Shown here one piece after another: positions 52,710 to 62,104 of a stretch of DNA of 64,000 nt (position 1 is the first letter of the stretch; each line of letters begins with the position of its first letter). The position numbers were made by a program, and so were the translations under genes. The notes beneath the pieces are model-generated. The model searched no databases and was not told the origin of the DNA. It saw only the letters and a program-made list of their open reading frames with translations. This DNA is from Pontibacterium sp049599735 (GTDB lineage Bacteria > Pseudomonadota > Gammaproteobacteria > Pseudomonadales > Balneatricaceae), in NCBI GenBank assembly GCA_049599735.1, contig JBMYOX010000002.1:89229-153228 (forward strand), in the 5' to 3' direction.

Positions 52710-53114
52710 ATGGCTATCGAGTCCATGAACGCTGCAAATATAGCAGTCTCCTCTGTTCAGCAGGCAGATGTGCAACAGGCCGGTGCACAGCAGACCGGGC
52801 AGACTCAGCAGGCAAAGCAAGTTCAGCAGGCTGAGGTAGCTAAGCAGGAAGCACAGGCTCAGGCATCGCTTAAAGAAACTGAGCAGGTGAGCGCCGAGCA
52901 GTTGCAGGCGGCAATTGAGCGCCTGAATCAGTTAATGGAAGACGGTAAGCGCTCTCTCGCATTCAGTGTTGATAAAGACCTGGATGAAGTGGTGGTCACG
53001 GTGATGGACACCAAAACCAACCAGGTGATCCGTCAAATCCCGAATGAAGAATCATTAAAATTTGCTAAGAACCTCGAAGGTGTTTTAGGCGTTATTTTTA
53101 ATGATCGCGCATAA
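52710..53114 (+). CDS. flaG: FlaG family protein
   Basis: 134 residues. The first 55 residues are glutamine/alanine-rich (repeats of QQA and QQT), and the rest is the FlaG domain (AFSVDKDLDEVVVTVMDTKT, VIRQIPNEESLKFAKNLEGV). FlaG affects filament length in polar flagella. AGGAGGTGAT is a strong ribosome site. It lies between fliC and fliD as in Pseudomonas and Vibrio. Confidence 0.93.
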   Translation: MAIESMNAANIAVSSVQQADVQQAGAQQTGQTQQAKQVQQAEVAKQEAQAQASLKETEQVSAEQLQAAIERLNQLMEDGKRSLAFSVDKDLDEVVVTVMDTKTNQVIRQIPNEESLKFAKNLEGVLGVIFNDRA

Positions 53115-53134
53115 CGCCTTGCAACAGGCGTTAT
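53111..53134. terminator. Perfect hairpin at the end of flaG
   Basis: ATAACGCCT and AGGCGTTAT form a 9-bp stem with a 6-base loop and include the flaG stop codon. No T run follows, so it may limit rather than end transcription into fliD. Confidence 0.5.
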
Positions 53135-53163
53135 GTTTATAGTGTTTATCTGGAGTGCCGGTT

Positions 53164-55203
53164 ATGGGTAGCAATATCATCAGTTCGTTAGGCGCAGGTT
53201 CTGGCATTGATGTGAGTAGCCTGGTAGACAGTCTGGTGGCGGTTGAAAAAGCGCCTCAGTCAACCCGGCTGGAGGCCCGTAAAGAAACCCTGGATGCTCA
53301 GATATCCGCTTATGGTGTCCTGAAGAGCAGCCTCAGTGAATTCCAGGCAGTGCTAAAACCTTTAGTCGATGCCGATACCTTTAACGCCCGCGCGGTCTCC
53401 TTTCCTGACACCGATGTCATCACGCCTAATCAGCTGGACGCTAATGCTCAGGCCGGTTCTTACCAGGTTGAAGTGCTGGCAGTGGCTCAGTCTCAGAGCC
53501 TCGCCTCAGCTAAAGTGGCTGATCCCGGTGATGTTTTGGGGGCGGGTGATATCACCATTCGTTTTGGTGCCTGGGACAGCTATACCGACCTGGGCGGGCC
53601 TGTGGGTTTTACCCAAAATGGTGATAAAGAAGCCCTGACCCTTTCGCTTGATGCCGACGATTCGCTGAATGATCTGGCCGACAAAATAAATGCGGCGGAT
53701 GCCGGGCTTCAGGCATCGGTTATTAAAACGGACAGTGAATATCAGTTATTGTTAACCTCACCTTCAGGTGCAGAAAATGCTATTGAGATAACGGCAGATG
53801 CCGCCCTTTCACAGTTTTCTTTTCAGGAAGGTGATGCCGGTTTATTGCAAACCCAGGCGGCGGTTGATGCGTCCCTGAAAGTTAATGGCCTGGCTGTCTC
53901 GCGATCCACTAACGAGATTGATGATGTTATTCAGGGTTTGTCGTTTACGCTGAATAAAGCGGGCGTGGATGAAACAATTAACTTCTCGATCAGTGATGAT
54001 AAAGAGACGGGTGAGCAGGCGATCCGTGATTTTGTAGAGGCTTATAACACCCTTTATGAAACGATGAAAAATCTGACGGGCACCTCAACCGACGAAGAAA
54101 CCGATGAGGTTACCGTGGGTAGCCTGTCAACGGATGGCAGTGCAAAATCGATGCTGGCGCAGGTAAGGCGGGTAATGACCGCTGCCGTACCGGGCGTTGA
54201 CAGCAGTTTCAGTGCGCTGACTAACGTGGGTATCAGAACCGAGCTGGACGGCACTTTAGGGTTTAATGAAGATGACTTTGAAGCCGCGCTTGAAGATAAT
54301 TTTGATCAGGTCAGTGCCTTATTTTCTCAGCAGTCCTCCAGTACTAACACTAATGTCTCTGTGAATTATGGCTCTTATGTCGATAAGGCGATTGCCGGTA
54401 TTTATGATGTAGAAGTAACAACAGAGCCCGCCAAAGGTTTGCTGAATGGCAACGGTGTCGCTGATTTTTCCACAGCCCTTTTGACGGGTGCTGATGATGC
54501 TTACAGCTTTACCATTAAAGTGGATGGTGTTGAATCAAACAGTATTCAGTTACCGAATAATAAAACTTATGCGGATGGGGATGCGCTGGCAGCGGATCTT
54601 CAGTCTCTGATTAACGGAGACAGTCTGTTAAAAGACGTAGGTGCGGCGGTGAATGTAGCTTATAACAGTGCAGATGATCGCTTTGAATTTACCTCCCGGC
54701 AATACGGCGCCACGTCCAGTGTGAGTTTTAGCGCTGCCAGTCTCAAAATGGGAACTAAGCTGGGTATTACAGAAGCCCTGACAGGTACGGTGGGTAAAGA
54801 TGCGGCGGGTACTATTGGCGGAAAAACCGCTTTTGGTTCAGGTAATGTACTTTTGCCCGAGGTAGACAGTAACCCTTACGGGCTTAACCTGACATTGGAA
54901 GCAGGCAGCCTGGGCAGCAGCGCTATTAGCTACAGCAAAGGCCTGGCCGGAGAGCTTTCGTTGCTGATAGACGGGCTGCTTTCAGGGTCGGGGTCTATTC
55001 AGTCCAGGGAGGATAGTATTAATAGTCAACTGGATACAATAGGAAGTGATCAGGAAGCGCTGGATACACGGATGGTGCAGGTTGAAACCCGGCTGCTGAA
55101 TCAGTTTCTGGCGATGGAGCGCATTCTTGCCAGCCTGCAAACAACCGGTGATTCGCTGACAGGCCTGCTGGATACCCTGCCGTTTACTGCTAAAACATCC
55201 TGA
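53164..55203 (+). CDS. fliD: FliD filament cap protein HAP2
   Basis: 679 residues, longer than P. aeruginosa FliD (474). N-terminal SLGAGSGIDVSSLVDSLVAV, the FliD_C region ending with DSINSQLDTIGSDQEALDTR and METRLLNQFLAMERILASLQ-type coiled end identify it. Extra length is mid-protein. GTG at 53155 is in frame, but GGAG at 53151-53154 and family N-termini favour the ATG at 53164. Confidence 0.95.
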   Translation: MGSNIISSLGAGSGIDVSSLVDSLVAVEKAPQSTRLEARKETLDAQISAYGVLKSSLSEFQAVLKPLVDADTFNARAVSFPDTDVITPNQLDANAQAGSYQVEVLAVAQSQSLASAKVADPGDVLGAGDITIRFGAWDSYTDLGGPVGFTQNGDKEALTLSLDADDSLNDLADKINAADAGLQASVIKTDSEYQLLLTSPSGAENAIEITADAALSQFSFQEGDAGLLQTQAAVDASLKVNGLAVSRSTNEIDDVIQGLSFTLNKAGVDETINFSISDDKETGEQAIRDFVEAYNTLYETMKNLTGTSTDEETDEVTVGSLSTDGSAKSMLAQVRRVMTAAVPGVDSSFSALTNVGIRTELDGTLGFNEDDFEAALEDNFDQVSALFSQQSSSTNTNVSVNYGSYVDKAIAGIYDVEVTTEPAKGLLNGNGVADFSTALLTGADDAYSFTIKVDGVESNSIQLPNNKTYADGDALAADLQSLINGDSLLKDVGAAVNVAYNSADDRFEFTSRQYGATSSVSFSAASLKMGTKLGITEALTGTVGKDAAGTIGGKTAFGSGNVLLPEVDSNPYGLNLTLEAGSLGSSAISYSKGLAGELSLLIDGLLSGSGSIQSREDSINSQLDTIGSDQEALDTRMVQVETRLLNQFLAMERILASLQTTGDSLTGLLDTLPFTAKTS

Positions 55204-55297
55204 TTAAGGTTGTTGTTAAAAACCGCCTTTTATTCCGGTTGCCTGATGGCAGTGCCGGATTTTATAAAATATTCTTTACCCGATTCAGGTGGTAGTT

Positions 55298-55690
55298 ATG
55301 AATGTTAATCTTAATGCGTTAAAGCAATATCAAAGTGTTGATCTTCGTGCCAGCGCAGAAACCGCATCGCCTCATCAACTGATAACCATGCTGTTTGATG
55401 GCGCGCTTCGTTCACTGGCCCAGGCCCGGGGCGCGATTGAACGTAATCATATTGAAGAACGCACAGAACACCTCAATAAATCTGCAGAGATTATTGTGGG
55501 CCTGCGGGGTTCTCTGGATCCGGAGAAAGGCGGAGAAGTCGCGGCTAACCTGGATGCACTTTATGACTATATGACACGCACGTTAATGGAGGCCAACCGG
55601 AGTAACAGTCTGGCGCAAGTTCAGGAAGTGATGAATTTGTTGCTGGAAGTGAAACAGGGCTGGGCAGATATGCCGGAAGAGGTGAAATAA
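55298..55690 (+). CDS. fliS: FliS flagellin export chaperone
   Basis: 130 residues with the FliS signature: N-terminal LKQYQSVDLRASAETASPHQ, LITMLFDGALRSLAQARGAI and C-terminal MNLLLEVKQGWADM. It binds the FliC C-terminus. The ATG at 55298 is used rather than the in-frame GTG at 55289. Confidence 0.96.
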   Translation: MNVNLNALKQYQSVDLRASAETASPHQLITMLFDGALRSLAQARGAIERNHIEERTEHLNKSAEIIVGLRGSLDPEKGGEVAANLDALYDYMTRTLMEANRSNSLAQVQEVMNLLLEVKQGWADMPEEVK

Positions 55691-55723
55691 CAGCCCCCTT
55701 CCAGCGTTTTTTTAAGATACCCC

Positions 55724-55752
55724 GACCGGGCCGTCTGCGAGCGGCCCGGGTC
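55724..55752. terminator. GC-rich hairpin after fliS
   Basis: GACCGGGCCG and CGGCCC(G)GGTC form a 10-bp stem with one bulge. No T run follows; it probably marks the end of the fliC-flaG-fliD-fliS block. Confidence 0.55.
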
Positions 55753-55810
55753 ATTAAAGACCTTCCCTTCTTCTGCTTTTAGCCCCCGCTTTCTTTTTAG
55801 TGCCAAAATC

Positions 55811-55838
55811 TTGACATTTTTGGGTGAGGTGAAATACT
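55811..55838 (+). promoter_or_regulatory. Sigma-70-type promoter of fleQ
   Basis: TTGACA at 55811-55816, a 16-base spacer and AATACT at 55833-55838, about 35 bases before the fleQ ATG. A sigma-70 promoter is expected for the top-level flagellar regulator. Confidence 0.6.
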
Positions 55839-55872
55839 GCCTCTAATAAAATTTTGACGCATAGTCTTTGTA

Positions 55873-57309
55873 ATGATGAATTTTACACAGCATCTGATTT
55901 TGGTTGACGACAGTAACGATAACTACCTGTCGACCTGTGTCGCTTTTCTGGGATTGAAATTTCAGCAACTGAGTTACAGCGACGGGTTGCAGCAGGGCGA
56001 TATTGTCGGTGAGCGGGTCGCACCCGTGCTTTTTCTGGGCTTTTGTCTGTCTCCTGCGGCTGCAGGCCCCATGATTAATCGGCTGGCCGCACAACGGCCT
56101 GACCTGCCCGTTATCGCTTATGGCATTGATCAGCAGGCATCAGATTTGTTGTCGGATGCACTGAAACCCCTGTTGGTGGGGTGTTTGTTACCGGGTTTCG
56201 GGCAAGCGCAATTTATTGATTTGTTGCATAAAGCTCAGGCCTTTCGTAGCCAGCGGAATGAGGCAGTCGCTAAACATCTGGCGGGTTTTGATCGTGGCCT
56301 GCCGGGCGTGTCTGAGGCAATGCAGCAGGTGCGCCTGATGGTGGCTAAAGTGGGTACGCGGGATGTCAGCGTGCTGATTACGGGGCAACCCGGTATCGGA
56401 AAAGAAGTGGTTGCCCGGAGCCTGCATGAACACTCCTCACGTTTTGCAGGCCCTTTTGTACCTGTTAACTGCGGTGCAATGCCATCGGAGTTGTTGGAAA
56501 GTGAATTATTTGGTCATGAAAAAGGGGCGTTCACCGGGGCGGTTAACAGTCGCGCGGGACGTTTTGAAATAGCCCGTGGAGGTACACTTTTCCTGGATGA
56601 AATCGGTGATATGCCGCTTAGCATCCAGGTAAAAATCTTACGTGTTATTCAGGAGCGAAAATTTGAGCGGGTGGGTGGCACTAAAACATGGGATGCCGAT
56701 GTACGCATTATTGCGGCCACCTCTAAAAATCTGGAGCAGATGATTGAAACCAATGAATTCCGCGAAGATCTGTATTTTCGCCTGAATGTGTTTCCCATCG
56801 ATATGCCGCCACTTCGGGAGCGGGTTGAGGATATTCCGGTTTTACTGGAGGAGATGGTACGTCGTGCATCCGAGCAGGGCCTGGGCTGCATTATCTTTCA
56901 CCCCAGTGCTATTCAGTCGCTGCAAGTACACCCCTGGCCGGGTAACGAGCGTGAGTTGTCCGGTTTGGTTGAGCGTTTGGTCATTATGTACCCCGATGCC
57001 GTGGTCGGTGTTACTGAATTGCCGGATAAATTTCAGCATATTGAAGAACCTGATCCGGCCCGTTATCCGCTGCCTTTATGTAATGAAATAGTAGTTTCGC
57101 AGCGAAATGCTCTGGTTGAAGCAATCCCGGTAGTTTTGCCTGAAGCGGGTATTAATCTTAAAGCCCATCTGGAGAGTCTGGAGCAGGGGTTAATTGAGCA
57201 GGCCCTGGATGCGGCAGATGGTGTTGTGGCGCGTGCTGCCGATAAACTCGAAGTGCGTCGCACCACGCTGGTGGAAAAAATGCGTAAGTACGGCATTCAA
57301 CGGAAATAA
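55873..57309 (+). CDS. fleQ: FleQ flagellar master regulator
   Basis: 478 residues in the FleQ order: an N-terminal receiver-like domain (about 1-125) without a usual phosphoacceptor pocket, an AAA+ domain (about 140-375) with the sigma-54 contact loop GAFTGA in FGHEKGAFTGAVNSR, Walker A GQPGIGKE and Walker B GTLFLDEIGD, and a C-terminal Fis-type helix-turn-helix (AADKLEVRRTTLVEKMRKYG). FleQ activates sigma-54 flagellar operons and in Pseudomonas is inhibited by FleN and c-di-GMP. ATG codons at 55873 and 55876 are both possible. Confidence 0.95.
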   Translation: MMNFTQHLILVDDSNDNYLSTCVAFLGLKFQQLSYSDGLQQGDIVGERVAPVLFLGFCLSPAAAGPMINRLAAQRPDLPVIAYGIDQQASDLLSDALKPLLVGCLLPGFGQAQFIDLLHKAQAFRSQRNEAVAKHLAGFDRGLPGVSEAMQQVRLMVAKVGTRDVSVLITGQPGIGKEVVARSLHEHSSRFAGPFVPVNCGAMPSELLESELFGHEKGAFTGAVNSRAGRFEIARGGTLFLDEIGDMPLSIQVKILRVIQERKFERVGGTKTWDADVRIIAATSKNLEQMIETNEFREDLYFRLNVFPIDMPPLRERVEDIPVLLEEMVRRASEQGLGCIIFHPSAIQSLQVHPWPGNERELSGLVERLVIMYPDAVVGVTELPDKFQHIEEPDPARYPLPLCNEIVVSQRNALVEAIPVVLPEAGINLKAHLESLEQGLIEQALDAADGVVARAADKLEVRRTTLVEKMRKYGIQRK

Positions 57310-57316
57310 CAAAACG

Positions 57317-58408
57317 ATGCATAATCTGGATGCTGCTAATACGCGCATTAAGGAACTGGAGCTACAGGTTGCTAATCTGCAGCATGAACTGGATCATGAA
57401 AAGAAAACAGAATCCGATCATGCAAGGCGTCTGGCTTCACGCATGCGGCAGTTGCTGGATTTATTGCCTGCAGGGGTGATTCAGATCGGGGCTGATGGTT
57501 TTATCTCCGACTGTAATCCGGCCGCTGAAGAATTGCTGGGATCACCTTTAACCGGTGAGTTGTGGTTAACGGTGATTCAGCGCAGTTTTGCACCGCGCAA
57601 CGATGATGGCCATGAAGTTTCCCTGAAGGATGGGCGACGGGTGAATCTGGCAACCCGGGCTATGGACGGTGAGCCAGGACAGTTGGTCTTGCTGACTAAT
57701 CTGACCGAAACCCGTTTGTTACAGGAACGGCTTTCCCATTATCAGCGTTTGTCCGAAATGGGCCGTATGATGGCATCCCTGGCTCATCAGATACGCACGC
57801 CTTTATCTGCGGCGCTGCTGTATGCAGACCACCTGTCACGAAATGATATTTCCCTGGAGCAGCGTATACGCTTTACGGCTAAGGTTAAATCCCGCCTGAC
57901 TCACCTGGAAAAACAGGTGCGAGATATGCTGGTATTTGCCAGGGCTGAAACCCGGTTAGATGACCATTTAACTACGCAGCAGTTGTTAAGTGACTTGGAG
58001 GATCAGCTGGATGTGCCCCTGGCGGCTTTTGATGCAGACTGTGACTGCATCAATGAAGCGCAGGGTTTGCAGGTTCAGTGTAATAAAGACACGCTGTTAG
58101 GGGCGCTGATGAACCTGGTCGATAATGCACTTCAGGCATCGGGCAAAAGTTGTGAATTGCAGCTCAGATTGTTTGCCGATGCAAACATGCTAAGGATTGA
58201 AGTCACCGACCAGGGGCCGGGCATGGATCAGGTGACCTGCCAGCGGGCCATGGAGCCTTTTTATACAACTAAGTCACATGGTACCGGCCTTGGGCTGGCG
58301 GTCGCACAAGTTGTTGCTATGGCGCATCATGGCTCTTTTGAATTGTCTTCTCAGCCGGGGCAGGGCACTACTGCATCGCTTATTCTGCCACTTCAGGCAC
58401 AGGGTTAA
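57317..58408 (+). CDS. fleS: FleS sensor histidine kinase
   Basis: 363 residues. Coiled coil, PAS domain (about 50-150, LLDLLPAGVIQIGADGFISD), then HisKA with the phospho-acceptor histidine in SLAHQIRTPLSAALLYADH and a HATPase domain (NLVDNALQAS, DQGPGMD, GTGLGLAVAQ). No membrane segment, so it is cytoplasmic like Pseudomonas FleS. The ATG at 57317 lies 7 bases after fleQ; upstream in-frame codons overlap fleQ and are not used. Confidence 0.94.
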   Translation: MHNLDAANTRIKELELQVANLQHELDHEKKTESDHARRLASRMRQLLDLLPAGVIQIGADGFISDCNPAAEELLGSPLTGELWLTVIQRSFAPRNDDGHEVSLKDGRRVNLATRAMDGEPGQLVLLTNLTETRLLQERLSHYQRLSEMGRMMASLAHQIRTPLSAALLYADHLSRNDISLEQRIRFTAKVKSRLTHLEKQVRDMLVFARAETRLDDHLTTQQLLSDLEDQLDVPLAAFDADCDCINEAQGLQVQCNKDTLLGALMNLVDNALQASGKSCELQLRLFADANMLRIEVTDQGPGMDQVTCQRAMEPFYTTKSHGTGLGLAVAQVVAMAHHGSFELSSQPGQGTTASLILPLQAQG

Positions 58409-58422
58409 TCAGGTAATACATT

Positions 58423-59805
58423 ATGGCATCCCGAATTCTTATTGTTGAAGATGATCAGGAGCTGCGCGAGGCGCTTTGTGACACGCTGGGTCTTGCAGGT
58501 TTTGATTATCTGGAAGCCGACTGTGGTGAATCAGCGTTGGACTGCCTGTCCCGGCATCATGTGGATATGGTGGTCACCGATGTGAATATGCCTGGCATTG
58601 ATGGTCATCAGTTACTGGACCGTATCCGGCAGTTATACCCGGGTTTGCCGGTTATGCTGATTACGGCGTTTGGCCAGGTGCAGCGTGCGGTGGATGCCAT
58701 TCGTGCCGGTGCAGTTGATTATCTGATGAAACCGTTTGAAGCTCAGGCGCTGGTGACGGCTGTTGAGCGTTTTGCCTCGGGTGCTGTGGGTAACAGTCAG
58801 GACGCTGTGGAGCCGGTGGCTGAAGAAAACAGCAGTAAACAATTATTGCAGTTAGCCCGCCGGGTTGCCGCCAGTGACTCTACTGTTTTAATTACGGGTG
58901 AGTCAGGTACGGGTAAGGAAGTGCTGGCGCAGTATATCCATAATTTCTCCACCCGCTCAAAACAGCCCTTTGTGGCCATTAATTGTGCAGCAATTCCTGA
59001 AAACATGCTGGAAGCGACGCTGTTTGGCCATGAAAAAGGCGCGTTTACGGGCGCGCATGCTGCCAGTCCGGGTAAGTTTGAGCAGGCAAACGGCGGTACT
59101 TTGTTACTGGATGAAATCAGTGAGATGGAGCCGGGACTGCAGGCAAAGTTACTGCGGGTGCTGCAGGAGCAGGAAGTAGAGCGCCTGGGTGGCCGTAAGT
59201 TAATCCAACTGGATGTGCGGGTGCTGGCAACCAGTAACCGCCAGTTAGAAAACTACGTGTCCGAGGGGAAGTTTCGGGAAGATCTTTATTACCGGCTGAA
59301 TGTGTTTCCTTTGCAGTGGAAACCCCTGCGTGAGCGCCCGGCAGATATAGTACCTTTGGCTGAGCGCCTGCTGACTAAGTATTGCAGCAAGATGAACCGC
59401 GCGCCTGCATTGTTCAGTCCTGACGCTCAGTTATCGCTGACCCGGCATGCCTGGCCCGGCAATGTGCGTGAACTGGATAACGTGGTGCAGCGAGCGTTGA
59501 TAATGCAGGCGGGCACCCACATCAGGGCGGCTGATTTGTTATTAGACCCCCATACGATGAGCGCCACTGATTTCTGTGAAGAGGCCGGTATGTCCGTGAC
59601 GGTGGATGAGGGTGTTGATAATCATCAACTGGGTGCAGGCCTGCAGCAGCATGAATTTCAGTTAATTGTAGACGCGCTTAAAGCCACCGGCGGCAGCCGT
59701 AAACAGGCCGCAGAAGACCTCGGTATCAGCCCCCGCACTTTGCGTTATAAACTGGCCAAAATGCGTGAAACGGGGCTGGATCTGGATCGTTTACTGGGCA
59801 AGTAA
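58423..59805 (+). CDS. fleR: FleR sigma-54-dependent response regulator
   Basis: 460 residues: receiver domain (about 1-120, ILIVEDDQELREAL; Asp in MVVTDVNMPGIDG; Lys in LMKPF), AAA+ domain with Walker A GESGTGKE, GAFTGA in HEKGAFTGAHA and GTLLLDEISE, and a C-terminal Fis-type helix-turn-helix (KQAAEDLGISPRTLRYKLAK). With FleS it drives later flagellar genes (flgB, flgF units). It closes the flagellar block here; in Pseudomonas fliE follows. Confidence 0.95.
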   Translation: MASRILIVEDDQELREALCDTLGLAGFDYLEADCGESALDCLSRHHVDMVVTDVNMPGIDGHQLLDRIRQLYPGLPVMLITAFGQVQRAVDAIRAGAVDYLMKPFEAQALVTAVERFASGAVGNSQDAVEPVAEENSSKQLLQLARRVAASDSTVLITGESGTGKEVLAQYIHNFSTRSKQPFVAINCAAIPENMLEATLFGHEKGAFTGAHAASPGKFEQANGGTLLLDEISEMEPGLQAKLLRVLQEQEVERLGGRKLIQLDVRVLATSNRQLENYVSEGKFREDLYYRLNVFPLQWKPLRERPADIVPLAERLLTKYCSKMNRAPALFSPDAQLSLTRHAWPGNVRELDNVVQRALIMQAGTHIRAADLLLDPHTMSATDFCEEAGMSVTVDEGVDNHQLGAGLQQHEFQLIVDALKATGGSRKQAAEDLGISPRTLRYKLAKMRETGLDLDRLLGK

Positions 59806-60005
59806 AAAGGCCATGCACGACCAATGGCCTAAGCCGGATAGACCAATGTCTAATTCAGGCAGACAGGGCCTGGCGGGTATAAAACTTACCAGTCAATGGA
59901 CAGCCACAGCCCAAGAAGAAAAATAAGAACCTGAAGTGGTCTCAATAGGTTTAAGGGCACAACGGAATCCAATAATTACAACAATATAAAGCTAAGGGCA
60001 TCACG

Positions 60006-61958
60006 ATGAGTGAAGAAAAGGTTTACCCGGTTTCTCCGGAGATTGCAGCACAGGCGCACGCTGATAACGAAAAATACCTGGCGATGTACGAGCAATCTGT
60101 AAACGATCCGGATGCATTTTGGGGCGAGCAGGGCCAGCGTCTTGATTGGTTTAAGCCCTACACCAAAGTAAAAAATACAACTTTCGATCCTCATAATGTT
60201 GATATTCGCTGGTTCGAAGACGGCACACTTAACGCTTCTTACAACTGTCTGGACCGCCATCTGGAAACCCGTGGTGACCAGGTTGCCATTATTTGGGAAG
60301 GTGACGACCCAAGCGAATCTGAAAATATCACCTACCGTGACCTGCATGAGCGTGTTTGTAAATTCTCTAACGCACTGAAAGCTCAGGGTGTTGAGAAGGG
60401 TGATGTGGTTACGCTGTACATGCCAATGATTCCGGAAGCCGCTGTGGCTATGCTGGCTTGTACGCGTATTGGTGCAGTGCACTCTATTGTCTTTGGTGGT
60501 TTCTCTCCGGAAGCACTGGCGGCACGTATCGAAGGTGCTAAATCCAAGGTTGTTGTTACCTCTAACTACTCCCTGCGTGCTGGCAAGTCTGTACCGTTAA
60601 AAGCTAACGTTGATAAAGCACTGACACACGAAGCCGCCGCTGCGCTGGTAACCAGTGTGATCGTGGTTAAACGTGTTGAAAAAGACGTTGAGTGGAATGA
60701 CGTTGACGTATGGTACGAAGATTTAGTGGCTGATGCCTCTGCTGAATGTGCAGCAGAAGAAATGGAAGCCGAAGCGCCGATGTTTATTCTGTACACATCA
60801 GGCTCTACCGGTGCGCCTAAAGGTCTGAAGCATACAACCGGTGGTTACATGGTGTACGCGTCCATGACCCACGAATATGCGTTTGACTACAAAGAAGGCG
60901 ACATCTACTGGTGTACAGCCGATGTAGGTTGGGTAACGGGTCACAGTTATATTGTTTATGGCCCGCTGGCAAACGGTGCAACCTCACTGATGTTTGAAGG
61001 TGTGCCAAGCTACCCGGATAACAGCCGTTTTGGTCGTGTTATCGAAAAGCATAAAGTTAACCAGTTCTACACCGCGCCTACGGCTATCCGTGCACTGATG
61101 CAGCAGGGTGAAGATGTGCTGGGTGATTCTGACCTGTCTACCCTGCGTATTCTGGGTTCTGTGGGCGAGCCTATCAACCCGGAAGCCTGGGAATGGTATC
61201 ACCGTATTATGGGTCAGGGTCGTTGTCCGATCGTTGATACCTGGTGGCAGACTGAAACCGGCGGCATGATGATTCTGCCTCTGCCGGGTGCTACGGCGAC
61301 TAAGCCGGGTTCTGCAACTCGTCCATTCTTTGGTGTTCAGCCTGCACTGTTGGATGCGGATGGCAAAGAACTGGAAGGTGCAGTTGACGGTAATCTGGTT
61401 ATTAAAGACTCCTGGCCTGGCCAGAGTCGTTCGATTTGGGGCGATCATGAGCGCTTTATCCAGACTTACTTCTCTACTTATAAGGGCTTTTACACCACCG
61501 GTGATGGTGCCCGTCGTGATGAAGACGGTTATTACTGGATCACAGGCCGTGTTGATGACGTAATCAACGTATCCGGTCACCGTATGGGTACGGCAGAAGT
61601 TGAGTCGGCATTAGTGGCTCACCCTGCGGTTGCAGAGGCTGCGGTTGTGGGTTATCCCCATGATCTTAAAGGTCAGGGTATCTACGTGTATGTTACGCTG
61701 CAGTCAGGTTTTGAGCAGTCCGATGAGCTGATGAAAGAACTGCGTCTGCACGTACGTTCTGAAATTGGCCCGATTGCATCTCCTGATCTGATTCAGTTTG
61801 CACCGGGTATGCCAAAAACACGTTCGGGCAAAATTATGCGTCGTATTCTGCGTAAGATTGCTGAAGATGATTTTGGCGCGCTGGGTGATACCTCTACCCT
61901 TGCAGATCCATCGGTTGTGGACGACCTGATTGATAACCGGATGAACCGTCAGGGCTAA
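60006..61958 (+). CDS. acs: Acetyl-CoA synthetase
   Basis: 650 residues. AMP-forming enzyme with the P-loop-like YTSGSTGAPKG, the TWWQTETG motif, the hinge/adenylate motif YYWITGRVDDVINVSGHR and the C-terminal acetylation site in PKTRSGKIMRR. It makes acetyl-CoA from acetate, ATP and CoA. The 200-base gap upstream holds a hairpin AGGCCAT/ATGGCCT oriented as a minus-strand terminator, and presumably the acs promoter. Next to it are a CrbR/ErdR-type regulator and a CrbS-type kinase, a known acetate-switch pairing. Confidence 0.96.
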   Translation: MSEEKVYPVSPEIAAQAHADNEKYLAMYEQSVNDPDAFWGEQGQRLDWFKPYTKVKNTTFDPHNVDIRWFEDGTLNASYNCLDRHLETRGDQVAIIWEGDDPSESENITYRDLHERVCKFSNALKAQGVEKGDVVTLYMPMIPEAAVAMLACTRIGAVHSIVFGGFSPEALAARIEGAKSKVVVTSNYSLRAGKSVPLKANVDKALTHEAAAALVTSVIVVKRVEKDVEWNDVDVWYEDLVADASAECAAEEMEAEAPMFILYTSGSTGAPKGLKHTTGGYMVYASMTHEYAFDYKEGDIYWCTADVGWVTGHSYIVYGPLANGATSLMFEGVPSYPDNSRFGRVIEKHKVNQFYTAPTAIRALMQQGEDVLGDSDLSTLRILGSVGEPINPEAWEWYHRIMGQGRCPIVDTWWQTETGGMMILPLPGATATKPGSATRPFFGVQPALLDADGKELEGAVDGNLVIKDSWPGQSRSIWGDHERFIQTYFSTYKGFYTTGDGARRDEDGYYWITGRVDDVINVSGHRMGTAEVESALVAHPAVAEAAVVGYPHDLKGQGIYVYVTLQSGFEQSDELMKELRLHVRSEIGPIASPDLIQFAPGMPKTRSGKIMRRILRKIAEDDFGALGDTSTLADPSVVDDLIDNRMNRQG

Positions 61959-61981
61959 TCACTAGCGGTAACTTGTTCCAG

Positions 61982-62017
61982 AAAACTCCCACCCGGCTAT
62001 GCCTGGTGGGAGTTTTT
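61982..62017 (+). terminator. Rho-independent terminator after acs
   Basis: AACTCCCACC/GGTGGGAGTT, a perfect 10-bp stem with an A run before and five T after. Confidence 0.9.
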
Positions 62018-62104
62018 GGTTTAAGGGTGGTATGATGGCTGGCAGAATAAAGTTGTCGTACAGGAACTTACGCTCTGCGGGGCGTGTGAGGGGGTAGTAA
62101 ACCG

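Noticed and set aside
57262..57316. Sigma-54 promoter for fleSR
   Set aside because: TGGTGGAAAAAATGC has the right GG-GC spacing, but the rest does not fit the consensus; it lies in conserved fleQ coding sequence and is probably chance.
60984..61580. 198-residue open frame opposite acs
   Set aside because: Antisense to the most conserved part of acs; no ribosome site or domain.
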